A DNA stretch of 64,000 nucleotides, taken from the NCBI GenBank assembly GCA_016866235.1, contig VGMW01000002.1, positions 62,001 to 126,000 of the forward strand, in the 5' to 3' direction. This document shows positions 27,595 to 36,509 of this stretch, piece after piece. Position numbers and translations under genes: made by a program. This DNA comes from Bacteroidota bacterium (GTDB taxonomy: Bacteria > Bacteroidota > Bacteroidia > Cytophagales > Cyclobacteriaceae). The notes beneath the pieces were generated by a model. That model saw only the letters and a program-made list of their open reading frames with translations. It did no database searches and was not told where the DNA came from. The first letter of the stretch is position 1. Every line of letters starts with the position of its first letter.

Positions 27595-28998
27595 CTATCG
27601 GGTAGATTCACTTAAAGTATAACCGAACGCTGTTTTGGTGTAGTGCTTTTCCAGCTCAGGAAGCCGGTAAAAGATACCCGCCATTAGGTTGCTTGGATCT
27701 ACAATTGCTTCCGGCAGATCTGAATGGAATGCCTTGTTTATTAAGGCAATTTTTTTGTAAGATAAATCGCTGCTGAAAAGTTTTTCTGAAAGTTCCCACT
27801 CCAGAAACCAGGAGGCGCAACGGTTTGTCCGGTAAAAATTCATGTTGTCTTCCAGTACCAATATTTTTTTATTCTGAAGCGGCTGGGTGGTTATGGCTGA
27901 CGGAAATATTTTCAGGTAATCAACTGTTTTGATTTTTCCTTTCAGTGCAATCGATGCGATGACGGGGACACCAATTAAAAAAATCCACAGCATGGATTCG
28001 GCTAACCATTTTTTTCGGATTCGGATCAGGAAGTAATGAACAAAATAGGCCACCGGACCGATGCATACGATCATGGTTTGGGCTGTGCGTTGGCGGGAAA
28101 TCAGAATTTCGATGGTGCCGAAAATCAACCAGATAATCATAATGGATGAAATCTGTGATTGGTATTTGGTTAATCGTATCGAACCTGAGCCTTTCAAAAG
28201 CCCAAAAATCAGATACAGTAGTGGTAGGGCGGCAATTGATAAAATGCCAAGGATTCCAATGTAGGATGTACCAGAGGTTGTGAAATGAACAGCGTAGTAG
28301 TTGAGCCAGAGCTCGGTGAGTGAGCCTTTAGACAAGTGAATAAAAATCAATACCAGGTGAGGGAAAAGAAATCCAAGCGTGATCAGGGCGAGGACATTGA
28401 AATTGACTCTGGTGGTGATCAGCAAAATCAATATGGTGGCTGGGAAAAAAATTGAATATCCGAGCACGCAAAGAGATGCAAGCCCCAGAAAGATCCCCAG
28501 CACATGACTGTTTGGATAGGTTTGGTTTCTGAACTGAATCTGCACAAACACCTTATCGATCGCAAGCATTAAAAAAGATGTTGCCAGTACTTCCCGTGAA
28601 AATGAAATATTGTCCAGACTAACGAATACCAAAACACCATATAATAATGATGGCAGGTAACTGTATTGATCAAACGCTCTGTTTTGATTAAGCAGAATCC
28701 CAAAGTATCCTGCTTGCAGAAAAAAAATCACAATGGTCACAAAATGCCTGAAACCATTGTTGCGTCCGGCAATGCTTTCCATTACCCAATTCGCCATGGC
28801 TGTGATTGGTCCGGTTGAATCCCAGATTTCGGAATACATGATCTTGCCTTCTGAAAGCATTTCACCAATAGCCATCCCACGGATGTCTGTTAGCGAAAGA
28901 TCAGGTAAAGCCGTATGCGCATACCAACCCAAACCTGCCATGGTGAACAGGACGAAGATTAAACGGTAAGGATCATTAGCGCTGAAAAATCTGATCAT
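27595..28998 (-). CDS. Polytopic membrane protein, GT-C glycosyltransferase-like
   Basis: 467 aa with about ten transmembrane helices and a C-terminal soluble domain of about 100 residues. The first periplasmic loop contains MYSEIWDSTGPITAM, which occupies the position and has the shape of the D(N/S)xxPPG loop of ArnT/GT39-type lipid-linked sugar transferases. This is weak similarity, so membrane glycosyltransferase is a working label. A short AATCTTTG sequence at 29007-29014 lies 8 nt before its ATG. It is divergent from rbfA. Confidence 0.5.
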   Translation of the reverse strand: MIRFFSANDPYRLIFVLFTMAGLGWYAHTALPDLSLTDIRGMAIGEMLSEGKIMYSEIWDSTGPITAMANWVMESIAGRNNGFRHFVTIVIFFLQAGYFGILLNQNRAFDQYSYLPSLLYGVLVFVSLDNISFSREVLATSFLMLAIDKVFVQIQFRNQTYPNSHVLGIFLGLASLCVLGYSIFFPATILILLITTRVNFNVLALITLGFLFPHLVLIFIHLSKGSLTELWLNYYAVHFTTSGTSYIGILGILSIAALPLLYLIFGLLKGSGSIRLTKYQSQISSIMIIWLIFGTIEILISRQRTAQTMIVCIGPVAYFVHYFLIRIRKKWLAESMLWIFLIGVPVIASIALKGKIKTVDYLKIFPSAITTQPLQNKKILVLEDNMNFYRTNRCASWFLEWELSEKLFSSDLSYKKIALINKAFHSDLPEAIVDPSNLMAGIFYRLPELEKHYTKTAFGYTLSESTR

Positions 28999-29067
28999 GC
29001 TTCATCCAAAGATTCATAAATACCTTTCAAAATTCAACAATAAAGGATCACCTCTCTCAAAAAGTTT

Positions 29068-29075
29068 TACCTTTA
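29068..29075 (+). promoter_or_regulatory. Candidate -7 box TACCTTTA, 4 nt before rbfA
   Basis: One mismatch to TAnnTTTG (final A for G), ending 4 nt before ATG 29080; this is the spacing seen at other genes here. Confidence 0.3.
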
Positions 29076-29079
29076 AGCC

Positions 29080-29463
29080 ATGAGCGGAACCATCAGACAG
29101 CAGAAATATGGAAAACTCCTGCTTCGTGAACTGAGCGAAATTTTTCAGCAGGATAAAAAAGGAATTCTTGGTAATCTTTTTGTCAGCATTGCTGAAGTAA
29201 GGGTTAGTCCCGATCTGAGCGTTGCCAAAGTCTACATTAGTATGATGATGGAGGCTGATAAGAAGAAGGCGCTCGATCGACTTAATAGTCATAAAAGTGA
29301 GATCAGGAAAGCGCTCGGTCTGCGCATCCGGAATCAAGCCCGAATTGTACCTGAACTTATCTTCCTGGTTGATGAAGTTGAAGAGAATGCGATGAAGATG
29401 GATGCACTGATTAAAAGCCTCAACATTCCCCCTGATTCAGAAGCATCGAAAGGAAAAAAGTGA
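29080..29463 (+). CDS. rbfA: 30S ribosome-binding factor RbfA
   Basis: 127 aa. Cold-shock maturation factor of the 30S subunit that binds near helix 1 of 16S rRNA. KH-type fold with RQQKYGKLLLRELSEIFQ at the N-terminus, ISVAEVRVSPDLSVAKVYIS-like central strands (SIAEVRVSPDLSVAKVY) and LGLRIRNQARIVPELIFLVD. Its stop overlaps the GTG start of the downstream permease by 4 nt (GTGA), an association of rbfA with an FtsX-type permease that is common in Bacteroidota. Confidence 0.93.
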   Translation: MSGTIRQQKYGKLLLRELSEIFQQDKKGILGNLFVSIAEVRVSPDLSVAKVYISMMMEADKKKALDRLNSHKSEIRKALGLRIRNQARIVPELIFLVDEVEENAMKMDALIKSLNIPPDSEASKGKK

Positions 29464-30695
29464 ACCTTCCTTTATTTATTGCAAGACGGTATTTTCTCAG
29501 CAAGAGGAAAAAAAATTTCATTAATGTAATTGCCTGGCTATCGATGTTGGGCGTTGGGTTTGCTACTGCTGCTCTCGTTATTGTGCTGTCCGTATTTAAT
29601 GGCATCGGTGGTTTGCTCCGGAGTTTATACGGCGCTTTCGATCCACCATTAAAAGTGGTTCTGGTAAAAGGTAAATCATTTGAGTTTAATCAGACTGCTG
29701 CATCTAAAATCCGAGCCCTGAATGGTGTGGAGGTGCTTACGGAGGTAATTGAAGATTTTGTTTACCTGCGAAACAGAACGAATTCTGGTTCGGCAGACAT
29801 GGTGGTTACCATGAAAGCAGTGAGCGATGACTTTACGCGTCAACATCCGATGGATCGTTACATCACGGAAGGTGAATTCATATTACAGCGTGATAGTTTT
29901 CCTTGCGCCATTATTGGTGCGGGAGTACGGAATACTTTGTCGGTCAATGTAACTGCGGATGTTTTTCCGATGCAAATCTTTTATGTCCGCGCAGGAACTT
30001 CTGGTGGATTGGATGCGACATCAATGTACTCTTCACGCCAGATTATGCCTTGTGGTGTTTTCATGATTGAAAAAGCTTTTGATGAGAATTATATTCTGGC
30101 GCCCTTGTCTTTGGGTGAATCACTGCTGAATTATTCAGGTAAGCGAACATCCTTGGAAATAAAGCCAAAGAAAGATGCTGATGTAGATGCATTAATTGCC
30201 TCGGTCAAAGCCATCATGGGAAATGATTTTGCTGTACTTACCGATGCAGAGCAGCATAAAGACCTTTATCGCTTATTGAAACTTGAAAAGGTTTTCACTT
30301 TTCTTGCACTGGCGCTACTGGTTGTGGTAGCCACCATTAATATTTTTTTCTCGCTGATGATGCTGGTGATTGATAAGCGAAAAGATATTTCTATTCTGAG
30401 ATCGGTTGGGGCTGGAGCTAAATTGGTTCATCGTATTTTCCTTACGGAGGCATTGTTGGTTTCTGGTTATGGGACAGTAGCGGGGTTGTTGGTAGGCGTT
30501 TTGATTTGCTATCTGCAGCAAACCGTTGGTTTGGTCGGAATGGGAATGGAAAATGCAGTGGTAGCCAATTATCCCGTATCAATGCAGTGGGGTGATTTAG
30601 CTTTGATTTTGCTTTTTAATTTGTTGGTTACGTTGGTGGTTTCCTGGTACCCGGCCAGACGCGCCGCTTCCACTTTTGATCCTCAGTTGTTGTAA
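29460..30695 (+). CDS. LolC/E-type ABC transporter permease (FtsX family)
   Basis: 411 aa starting at GTG 29460 inside the rbfA stop. Topology is one N-terminal helix (about 25-45, IAWLSMLGVGFATAALVIVL), a large periplasmic domain (50-270), then three helices (about 278-400). LFIARRYFLSKRKKNFINVI and ISILRSVGA are LolC/E-family marks. With an ATPase (LolD, not in the window) such permeases extract lipoproteins from the inner membrane. The motifs do not exclude a related MacB-type export role. Confidence 0.82.
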   Translation: MNLPLFIARRYFLSKRKKNFINVIAWLSMLGVGFATAALVIVLSVFNGIGGLLRSLYGAFDPPLKVVLVKGKSFEFNQTAASKIRALNGVEVLTEVIEDFVYLRNRTNSGSADMVVTMKAVSDDFTRQHPMDRYITEGEFILQRDSFPCAIIGAGVRNTLSVNVTADVFPMQIFYVRAGTSGGLDATSMYSSRQIMPCGVFMIEKAFDENYILAPLSLGESLLNYSGKRTSLEIKPKKDADVDALIASVKAIMGNDFAVLTDAEQHKDLYRLLKLEKVFTFLALALLVVVATINIFFSLMMLVIDKRKDISILRSVGAGAKLVHRIFLTEALLVSGYGTVAGLLVGVLICYLQQTVGLVGMGMENAVVANYPVSMQWGDLALILLFNLLVTLVVSWYPARRAASTFDPQLL

Positions 30696-30841
30696 GTAGT
30701 TCCGGGTGAATCAAGGCCCAACCTGTTTCCTCATTCTGTCAATTTTGTATCTTGCTAGTCTGCCCTTAGCCTGATTCGGGCCTAAAATGGTCTTTTTGAC
30801 GGGATAGCCCTCAAAAACCCCCTGAATTAGAGGAAAATGCA

Positions 30842-30849
30842 GGTTTTTG
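30842..30849 (+). promoter_or_regulatory. Candidate -7-like GGTTTTTG, 4 nt before the Snf2 start
   Basis: Only the TTTG half matches the consensus, but its end lies exactly 4 nt before ATG 30854, as at other genes in the window. Confidence 0.2.
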
Positions 30850-30853
30850 AATT

Positions 30854-33790
30854 ATGAAAGTTTCGGCAACCCAGCCTTTCCAAATCATCTACTCGATGTA
30901 CAACCACGAGTACCTGGGCTATATGCTTGAGGCCTATATTGTTCAACTCGATGACAAAGGAAAACTCACGTTCAGAAACCAAAACATCTCCTCCAAAAAT
31001 GCTCGCGAATTTGCCAGAGGGCTGGACCAGCGTGATTACGAGCTTATAGAAATTATGGACGGCATGAGCCCTGATCAGGTGCTCAAGCATTTCGGTAAAA
31101 AGCCTTTGAAGCCAAATGACTTTTTTCAGAAAGTCTACGATGCTAAAAAAGGTGATGCTATGCTCCAGGAACAAATCGAGGCCTACATGGAGCGGCGGAG
31201 AGCTTCTGCCTTAGAAAAACTGAAGGGCAAGCAACTTTTCGAAATGGGAAAAGATGGTGAACCCACCTGGCGTGCGATTACAGTAGCTGAAAAAAAAGCA
31301 GAAGTAAAATTCTGGTTTAAAAGAGACGATAAGCAAACCGTTTACTATCCAACCATTTCCTGCGAAGGAAAAAAAGTAACATTACCCAATCCTGATTCAT
31401 TTTTGGTTTGCCGGAATCCCGGCTGGCTGGTCGTTGCAGGAAATCTATACGGTTTTGAAAAAGTCATCGACGGAAAAAAGCTGGTGCCCTTTCTAACCAA
31501 AACCAATGTCATCATCCCAAGGAATCTGGAAGAAACCTTTTACGAAAAATTTCTTCCACCACTCATCGGCATCTTCGACGACATTGAAGCCGAAGGATTT
31601 ACAATTAACAAACCTGAGCTTGAGCCCCGACCAGTCTTAACCATGTCTGAACTGGCCACCAATGAAAAGGGACCAGATTTGTTTGGTAACGAACCCGAGG
31701 CAACCGGCAGTGAAGAGAGTGGGAAGATATTTTTTGACCTCTCTTTTAAATACGGAAAACATTTGTTGCGTGGCGACTCGGTAGCTCCGGTGAGCGTGAG
31801 CATGGAGAAGGATGGGGGCACATACATTTTTCACCGGGTTCGGCGTGAACTTGATCTGGAGAAAAAATTTGCGACAACACTTAACAAGCTGGGTTTGCCT
31901 TTAAAGCCCTTCCGCTGTTCAGTAGAAAAATCTCATGCCTTCAGTTGGCTAAACGAAAACCGTGTTAACCTGCTCAACCTTGGTTTTGAGGTTAGTCAAC
32001 CGCAGAACAACGATAAAAAGTATTTTGTCGGTAAAGCGGTAATTGAATTGGAGGTTAAAGAGAATATCGACTGGTTTGATATTCATGCACGGATCAAGTT
32101 CGGTGAATTCGAAATTTCATTCAAAGAGCTCCGCAAGCTCATCTTAAAAAAGAAAGTTGAATTCCGTCTACCCAATGGTGAAATCGCCATTATTCCGGAT
32201 GCATGGCTGGTGAAGTATGGCGATCTGTTTGCACTCAGCCATTCAGAGGAAAATTCTGAAAAGCCAGTACTAAAAAAGCATCACTTTAGTCTGTTGAAGG
32301 ATTTGCAGGAGAATAATCTGGCCAAGGTGCAGATGAGTGAACGGATTCGTAACCTGGATTCTTTCACTGGAATCAAGAACTACGATTTGCCTCCTGGATT
32401 CCTCGGCGAGTTACGTCCTTACCAAAAAGTTGGCTACAACTGGCTTAGGTTCCTTAATGAATTTAGCCTGGGTGGCTGCCTGGCTGATGATATGGGTTTG
32501 GGTAAAACCGTGCAGACGCTCGCGCTATTGATGTGGGAAAGCCAGAAAGAAGATCCCGGAACATCGCTTATTGTGATGCCGACATCACTCATTTACAACT
32601 GGGAGATGGAAGCGAACAAGTTTGCGCCTTCCTTGAAGATCCTGAATTATACGGGATCGTACCGAAAAAAGGATGTTTCAGGATTCGGACGATACGATGT
32701 GGTCATCACTTCCTATGGCATTACCAGGCTTGATGCGGAGTTGCTTCAAAAATTCCGTTTCAATTATATTATTCTGGATGAATCACAGGTAATAAAAAAT
32801 CCGACTTCCAATATTGCTAAGGCTGTGATGCTGCTGCAATCAAGATTCAAGCTTACCCTAACGGGCACACCGTTGGAGAATACAACCATGGATCTCTGGA
32901 GTCAGATGAACTTCATCAACCCGGGTTTGCTGGGCGCTCAGTCCTTTTTCAAGAATGAGTTTCTTGCTCCGATTGAGAAAAAAGGGGACGATGCCAAGGC
33001 TAAGAAGTTACATGCCATGATCAAGCCGTTTGTGCTTCGCCGACTTAAATCGCAGGTGGCAACTGACTTGCCGGAAAAAACTGAAAATGTTCATTACACG
33101 AACATGACGCCTGATCAGGAGGAAAGATATGAGGAGATTAAATCACTGTACCGTGAGCGCATTCTTCATGAAATTGATAAGCAGGGCGTAGGCAGCTCTA
33201 CCATGACTTTGCTGGAAGGATTGACAAGACTTCGGCAGCTCTCCAATCACCCCCGGATGATTGATCAGGCCTATAAGGGTGATTCAGGAAAAATGGAAGA
33301 TCTGTCACACATGATCGAAAATGCCATTTTAGAAGGCCACAAGCTTCTGGTTTTTAGCCAGTTTGTTAAGCACCTTGACCTGGTGCGCGACATGTTGAAA
33401 AGCAAAAAGATTGATTATTGCTATCTCGATGGATCAAGTCTGGACAGAAAAGAACAGGTAGAGCGTTTTACCAAAGATTCCTCGGTCAGGGTTTTTCTGA
33501 TTTCAATTAAAGCCGGTGGACTTGGATTAAACCTTACCGAAGCAGATTATGTCTTCATTCTAGATCCTTGGTGGAACCCGGCCGTTGAACAACAGGCCGT
33601 CGATCGCGCCTATCGTATTGGACAGAAAAAGAAGGTCTTCACCTACCGGTTTATTACACGAAACACAGTTGAAGAGAAAATTCTTCAGCTCCAGAAGCGA
33701 AAACAGAAACTTTCTGACAGCCTCATCACCACTGAAGACAGCATCATTAAGAGCCTCACTAGAGAAGACATTGAAATGCTTCTCGCCTGA
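30854..33790 (+). CDS. Snf2-family DEAD/DEAH-box helicase (RapA/HepA-related)
   Basis: 978 aa. The N-terminal half (residues 1-520) is a substrate-recognition region typical of long bacterial Snf2 proteins, without a visible SWIM zinc motif. The motor begins at LRPYQKVGYNWLRFL (about 527). Motif I is DDMGLGKTVQ, motif II is the DESQ form of DEAH (IILDESQVIKN), motif III LTGTPLENTTMDLW. The second lobe has the SGKMEDL linker, HKLLVFSQFVKHLDL, YLDGSS, ISIKAGGLGLNL and DPWWNPAVEQQAVDRAYRIGQ. Likely a DNA or chromatin-like protein remodeler; which complexes it displaces is unknown. Confidence 0.9.
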   Translation: MKVSATQPFQIIYSMYNHEYLGYMLEAYIVQLDDKGKLTFRNQNISSKNAREFARGLDQRDYELIEIMDGMSPDQVLKHFGKKPLKPNDFFQKVYDAKKGDAMLQEQIEAYMERRRASALEKLKGKQLFEMGKDGEPTWRAITVAEKKAEVKFWFKRDDKQTVYYPTISCEGKKVTLPNPDSFLVCRNPGWLVVAGNLYGFEKVIDGKKLVPFLTKTNVIIPRNLEETFYEKFLPPLIGIFDDIEAEGFTINKPELEPRPVLTMSELATNEKGPDLFGNEPEATGSEESGKIFFDLSFKYGKHLLRGDSVAPVSVSMEKDGGTYIFHRVRRELDLEKKFATTLNKLGLPLKPFRCSVEKSHAFSWLNENRVNLLNLGFEVSQPQNNDKKYFVGKAVIELEVKENIDWFDIHARIKFGEFEISFKELRKLILKKKVEFRLPNGEIAIIPDAWLVKYGDLFALSHSEENSEKPVLKKHHFSLLKDLQENNLAKVQMSERIRNLDSFTGIKNYDLPPGFLGELRPYQKVGYNWLRFLNEFSLGGCLADDMGLGKTVQTLALLMWESQKEDPGTSLIVMPTSLIYNWEMEANKFAPSLKILNYTGSYRKKDVSGFGRYDVVITSYGITRLDAELLQKFRFNYIILDESQVIKNPTSNIAKAVMLLQSRFKLTLTGTPLENTTMDLWSQMNFINPGLLGAQSFFKNEFLAPIEKKGDDAKAKKLHAMIKPFVLRRLKSQVATDLPEKTENVHYTNMTPDQEERYEEIKSLYRERILHEIDKQGVGSSTMTLLEGLTRLRQLSNHPRMIDQAYKGDSGKMEDLSHMIENAILEGHKLLVFSQFVKHLDLVRDMLKSKKIDYCYLDGSSLDRKEQVERFTKDSSVRVFLISIKAGGLGLNLTEADYVFILDPWWNPAVEQQAVDRAYRIGQKKKVFTYRFITRNTVEEKILQLQKRKQKLSDSLITTEDSIIKSLTREDIEMLLA

Positions 33791-33805
33791 TTTTATTCAG
33801 GGCTT

Positions 33806-34717
33806 TTAACTCAATCTTTTCCGGACGAGATCCTTCATATAAACATTGATCGCCCATTGGTCAGCCACTGGTTGTCTGGTGTATGGCAATGCAGGAAGAT
33901 AATCGGGCGGACCAAACTCAGTGAGCACAGTAAGTATTTTACCTTCTTGCTTTTTTGTTGCAGCAATTTTTTCCCACCAGGTCAGGTGGGTATTAACTGC
34001 CTGTTCCCATTCTGGTGCACGCGGATCACTAACCTGTGGTCCTTCAGGATGTCCGATCCGTGCGTGAATATGGCCTGCACGGCTTAAGGCAAGCGCAACA
34101 TGCTCGGGTTGATCGGCCAGAAATGATTCATGAACATTGCACCAGTGTGAAATGTCGAGCGTTAACCTCAACTCCGGCAAACGCGTCAGATAATCGGCAG
34201 TAATCGGAGCGGAGTACAACATCCGGCCTCGGTGCGTCTCGTGGTATACCGGTATACTTTGTTGTCTTGAGGCCTGGTAACTGTAATCGACAATTTTTTT
34301 GTTCTGCTCGAAATTGAAATAATCTCTGCCGGAATGACAATTGATGTACACTGGTTTCATAAGCAGGGCTGCATCGATCGCATTTTTGAACTGCTCAAGG
34401 TGACGGACAGGATCCTTTTCCCCTGAACCACAAAGAAGTCCGAAAGCGAGTTTGTATTTTTCCATGGTTCTCAGGAAAAGTTCTCGCTCTGGTTCTGAAT
34501 TCATGACCCAAACTTCCACACCGTCGTATCCCTCACCGGCGGCACGCGCTGCAAATTCCTCCCATGGATTGGATTGGTTGTTGACCTGAAATCCCCAGTT
34601 GGTGGCCAGCACTAAAAGTTTGTAGCCATTGGCTGCTGGTTGAACAGGCTTACTCAGCACTTCACCTGCGGTGACCACGCCTCCGATGGTTCCCAGAAAT
34701 TCCCTTCTTGTTTGCAT
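33806..34717 (-). CDS. Tat-exported xylose-isomerase-like TIM-barrel protein
   Basis: 303 aa. N-terminal twin-arginine signal (TRREFLGTIGG, about residues 3-13) followed by an AP-endonuclease-2/sugar-isomerase-type TIM barrel. Candidate metal ligands are Glu in YHETHRG, Asp and His in TLDISHWC, His in HARIGHPEG and Glu in LTEFGPP. The family includes epimerases and isomerases of sugars and cyclitols, often exported by Tat in Bacteroidota. The start overlaps the SGNH gene stop by one base (TGATG), so they are coupled. TatC is encoded at 13503. Confidence 0.78.
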   Translation of the reverse strand: MQTRREFLGTIGGVVTAGEVLSKPVQPAANGYKLLVLATNWGFQVNNQSNPWEEFAARAAGEGYDGVEVWVMNSEPERELFLRTMEKYKLAFGLLCGSGEKDPVRHLEQFKNAIDAALLMKPVYINCHSGRDYFNFEQNKKIVDYSYQASRQQSIPVYHETHRGRMLYSAPITADYLTRLPELRLTLDISHWCNVHESFLADQPEHVALALSRAGHIHARIGHPEGPQVSDPRAPEWEQAVNTHLTWWEKIAATKKQEGKILTVLTEFGPPDYLPALPYTRQPVADQWAINVYMKDLVRKRLS

Positions 34718-35382
34718 CAGAGGTCCTTAATTTTTTCCCAAATGGTTTCTGCTACCAGCCGATTTCCGGTGCTGTTCAAATGAACCCGATCGGAGGTTAA
34801 AATACCTGACTCCTGATTTTGAGGATTGTTCTTCAAGTTGTAATCGAGGAATGTTTTTCTCAGGTCAATCAGTGTCAGATTGTTTTTGGTTGCCAGGGCA
34901 CGGATAATGTTGCTGTACCGATTGAGATCGCCATCGAGTGGATTGCTATGGTCGGTGCGTTCGCCAATGGCGGCCGGTGTACAGAGCAGTGTTTGAATGT
35001 TCTTCTGTTTAAGTTTATCGATTATGGCTTGGTAAAATTTTTCAAACTTATCCGGGTCGGTTCCGGTGCCATGCGTTTGCTTGTGCCATACATCGTTTAC
35101 GCCAATGTAAACGACAACGACGTCTGGATTTTGTGACAGTACGTCGTTCTCCATTCTCAGGAAAAGATCATAGACTTTATTTCCACCAATACCTGCACCC
35201 GTTAGGGTGAATTTCCCCGGGCTTGACTTAGAGGCAATTTCATTGAGTACGGTAATGTAACCTCCCGGCTTTACTCCGGCTTCGGTGATCGAGTCCCCGA
35301 AAAAGATTACCTTTTTGTTTTGTGTAAACATGAACGCAGACAGGATAAATGCAGAGAATAAAAGAACAAGGGTTGTTTTCAT
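34717..35382 (-). CDS. SGNH/GDSL-family hydrolase
   Basis: 221 aa. Signal peptide or N-terminal membrane segment (residues 1-19), then the SGNH fold: block I FFGDSIT (Ser31), block III GVNDVWH (Asn), and block V SDRVHLN (Asp and His near residue 205). These enzymes hydrolyse acetyl or other ester groups on carbohydrates and lipids in the periplasm. Paired with the Tat-exported TIM-barrel protein, it may process the same sugar-derived substrate. Confidence 0.85.
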   Translation of the reverse strand: MKTTLVLLFSAFILSAFMFTQNKKVIFFGDSITEAGVKPGGYITVLNEIASKSSPGKFTLTGAGIGGNKVYDLFLRMENDVLSQNPDVVVVYIGVNDVWHKQTHGTGTDPDKFEKFYQAIIDKLKQKNIQTLLCTPAAIGERTDHSNPLDGDLNRYSNIIRALATKNNLTLIDLRKTFLDYNLKNNPQNQESGILTSDRVHLNSTGNRLVAETIWEKIKDL

Positions 35383-35427
35383 CAGAAGAGTTTAGGTGAA
35401 GCAAATAAAATTACGATTTTTAAAGTG

Positions 35428-36459
35428 ATGCTTAGCAATCTGTTGTATGTACTGTTGAGGGGATATGTGAGGGTGGCCATGCATGGCTATTTCAGCAGGA
35501 TTCGAATTGAAGGCAGAGAGAACGTTCCTTCCAAAGGACCTGTATTGTTTGCTGCCAACCACCAAAATTCATTTTTGGATGGGGTTATTATTGCGTGTAC
35601 TCAGCCGAGAATACTTCATTTTCTGGTTCGCGCAGATGTGTTTCGAAAATCCTGGGCGCGAAAATGCCTGACATTGCTGAAGATGGTGCCCGTTTACCGG
35701 ATAAGGGACGGCTGGAATACACTTGGCCAAAATTCTTTGAGCTTTAGCCGTTGCAAGGAGGTTTTTTTAAAAGGAAAAAGTGTTCTGATTTTTCCTGAGG
35801 GCAACCACAGCAACCTTAGACGATTGAGACCTCTGAGCCGTGGATTTACGAAACCCATCATTGAGACCCTCCAGCAAAATCCTCAAATCAATATAGCTGT
35901 TGTGCCTGTTGGACTGAATTTTGAGGACCACGAAGCCCCCCGGACTGGCATCACAGTGGTGTACGGAAAGCCATTGTGGACGCAAGATTATTTTTTCGAT
36001 GGAAAATTGGATGCGAATCGTTTAAGAGATGATTTGGCAAACTTGCTTTCTGGTCAAATCACGGACATAGGTGAATTGGATCGATACCAGGAAGTAGAGC
36101 AAAAACTTGTTGAAAGCGGAGAAGATTTTCTTGATCCTGATCGAGCAAATCAAAAAATCAAAGTGATTATGGAAGGTGGCGTGCTGTCTTTACAGGCAGT
36201 ACAAACCAATAAGATTATTTCTGATCAGGTGTTCAGAAGGGTAAACTGGATACCTCTGGCAGCCTGGGGTTGGACAAAAGCACAGATAAAGGATCCTATG
36301 TTTCTTGGATCAATCAAATTTGTTTTTGGCGTATTCGGATTTCCCGCCATCTACTTCGCAATTTATTTTCTCTTATCGCAATTCAATGCCCCGATGGCAC
36401 TGATCGTTATTATGATCATGGCCTTTGCCGCCCTTCGTTTAAGGAAAAGAACAGATTGA
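35428..36459 (+). CDS. 1-acyl-sn-glycerol-3-phosphate acyltransferase-like
   Basis: 343 aa from ATG 35428 (GTG 35425 is one codon upstream). The acyltransferase active site is ANHQNSFLD (His45 and Asp51, the H-x5-D spacing seen in the NHxNxFLD variant), with the glycerol-phosphate motif FPEGNHSNLR near residue 129 and VPVGLNFEDHEAPRTG later. Two C-terminal transmembrane helices (about 295-335). Predicted to acylate lysophosphatidic acid or a related phospholipid precursor at the inner membrane. Divergent from the SGNH gene. Confidence 0.85.
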   Translation: MLSNLLYVLLRGYVRVAMHGYFSRIRIEGRENVPSKGPVLFAANHQNSFLDGVIIACTQPRILHFLVRADVFRKSWARKCLTLLKMVPVYRIRDGWNTLGQNSLSFSRCKEVFLKGKSVLIFPEGNHSNLRRLRPLSRGFTKPIIETLQQNPQINIAVVPVGLNFEDHEAPRTGITVVYGKPLWTQDYFFDGKLDANRLRDDLANLLSGQITDIGELDRYQEVEQKLVESGEDFLDPDRANQKIKVIMEGGVLSLQAVQTNKIISDQVFRRVNWIPLAAWGWTKAQIKDPMFLGSIKFVFGVFGFPAIYFAIYFLLSQFNAPMALIVIMIMAFAALRLRKRTD

Positions 36460-36509
36460 ATTATTTTATTTCAAAGAGGTTGGTCAGGACTGTCTGATGG
36501 CCTGCAATT

